A program made the position numbers and the translations under genes. Positions 34,736-34,925 of a stretch of DNA of 34,925 bases are shown here, piece after piece. The notes beneath the pieces were generated by a model. It was given only the letters and a program-made list of their open reading frames with translations, was not told where the DNA came from and made no database searches. Source of the DNA: CAZMYO01 sp964570525 (GTDB lineage: Bacteria; Patescibacteriota; Patescibacteriia; Magasanikbacterales; GWA2-37-8); the NCBI GenBank assembly GCA_964570525.1, contig CAZMYO010000015.1, forward strand, positions 1 through 34,925, given 5' to 3'. The first letter of the stretch is position 1. The number at the start of each line of letters is the position of its first letter.

Positions 34736-34925
34736 GGAGTATCTTTACGACTGCGCTCGAACCTACTTTATCAAAAATTCCTAACCAATGGAAACCGCCC
34801 CGCCTCTATTTTTGTTCGGCGGACGCGGCGGAATCCCCCCCCAACCCCCTCCCTCCGCCACGCCTGCCCGCCTCTGGAGGACCCTCGCTCCAAATTTCTG
34901 AAAACGAAAACGGTTTGGATTAGCC

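Noticed and set aside
34741..34780. tRNA gene near the right end
   Set aside because: A TTCGAGC-like T-loop word is present on the minus strand, but no T-stem, acceptor or anticodon arm pairs with it.
34729..34923. A 64-codon plus-strand reading frame at the window end
   Set aside because: It is low-complexity and proline-rich from C-runs, with no ribosome site or recognisable protein features.

Overview
The window looks like a stretch of chromosome from a Candidate Phyla Radiation (Patescibacteria, probably Parcubacteria-type) bacterium. The evidence is the gene set: a type IV secretion pilin-like membrane segment, a lemA/htpX pair, a ClpC-type ATPase, DnaE with a PHP domain, the small mobile-gene families typical of CPR genomes (GxxExxY, four-helix-bundle 'S23/IVS' protein, DUF559, HicBA), and many orphan hypotheticals. 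Lineage assignment is inference; there is no rRNA gene to confirm it.

Layout. 1-3780: a tRNA-Glu gene (minus) whose D-loop carries a 64-nt double hairpin, then orphan genes that each have their own TTGACA-type promoter and a clear Shine-Dalgarno, ending in a 2OG-Fe(II) oxygenase of the isopenicillin-N-synthase fold. 3780-4200: a strong promoter, two tRNA-like remnants and an intact tRNA-Met(CAT). 4285-8947: tsaD and dnaE, convergent and overlapping. 8960-11470: a DUF559 endonuclease cassette and several small minus-strand genes, three of them behind identical 40-bp copies of one promoter. 11599-18002: pheT, an unknown 441-aa gene, pheS, a remnant GxxExxY cassette and the site-2 protease rseP. 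18244-20832: lemA and htpX, separated by a GxxExxY cassette and a HicBA module. 20898-23126: an orphan gene, a small unknown gene and a phosphohexomutase. 23294-31940: a plus-strand run of clpC, two membrane proteins, a four-helix-bundle cassette, a DsbA-like protein without CxxC, a T4SS-pilin/VanY-peptidase fusion and radA. 32011-34640: an orphan gene and recG on the minus strand.

The dominant theme is invasion by small palindromic elements. 15-nt hairpins (TCCGCC-NNN-GGCGGA), or 30-39 nt inverted dimers of them joined at GGATCC, sit in frame in dnaE, recG (twice), the phosphohexomutase and clpC, and nearly always encode the same linker, SAKGGSASGG or a variant. A longer relative (TCCCGA...TCGAGGA, 31-nt unit) sits in the tRNA-Glu and in a tRNA remnant, and again behind the oxygenase gene, with compensatory stem changes between copies. 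Other palindromes and word arrays lie in frame in tsaD, pheT, radA, recG, the phosphohexomutase and the unknown 441-aa gene. They explain why these proteins are longer than their families. Three small mobile-type ORFs (DUF559, GxxExxY, four-helix bundle) are each bracketed by inverted copies of a locus-specific repeat, an architecture like 23S rRNA intervening sequences.

A second theme is two kinds of translation start. Housekeeping genes show almost no Shine-Dalgarno sequence, whereas all seven orphan genes have one 5-11 nt before the ATG, usually with a dedicated promoter and often a hairpin terminator.
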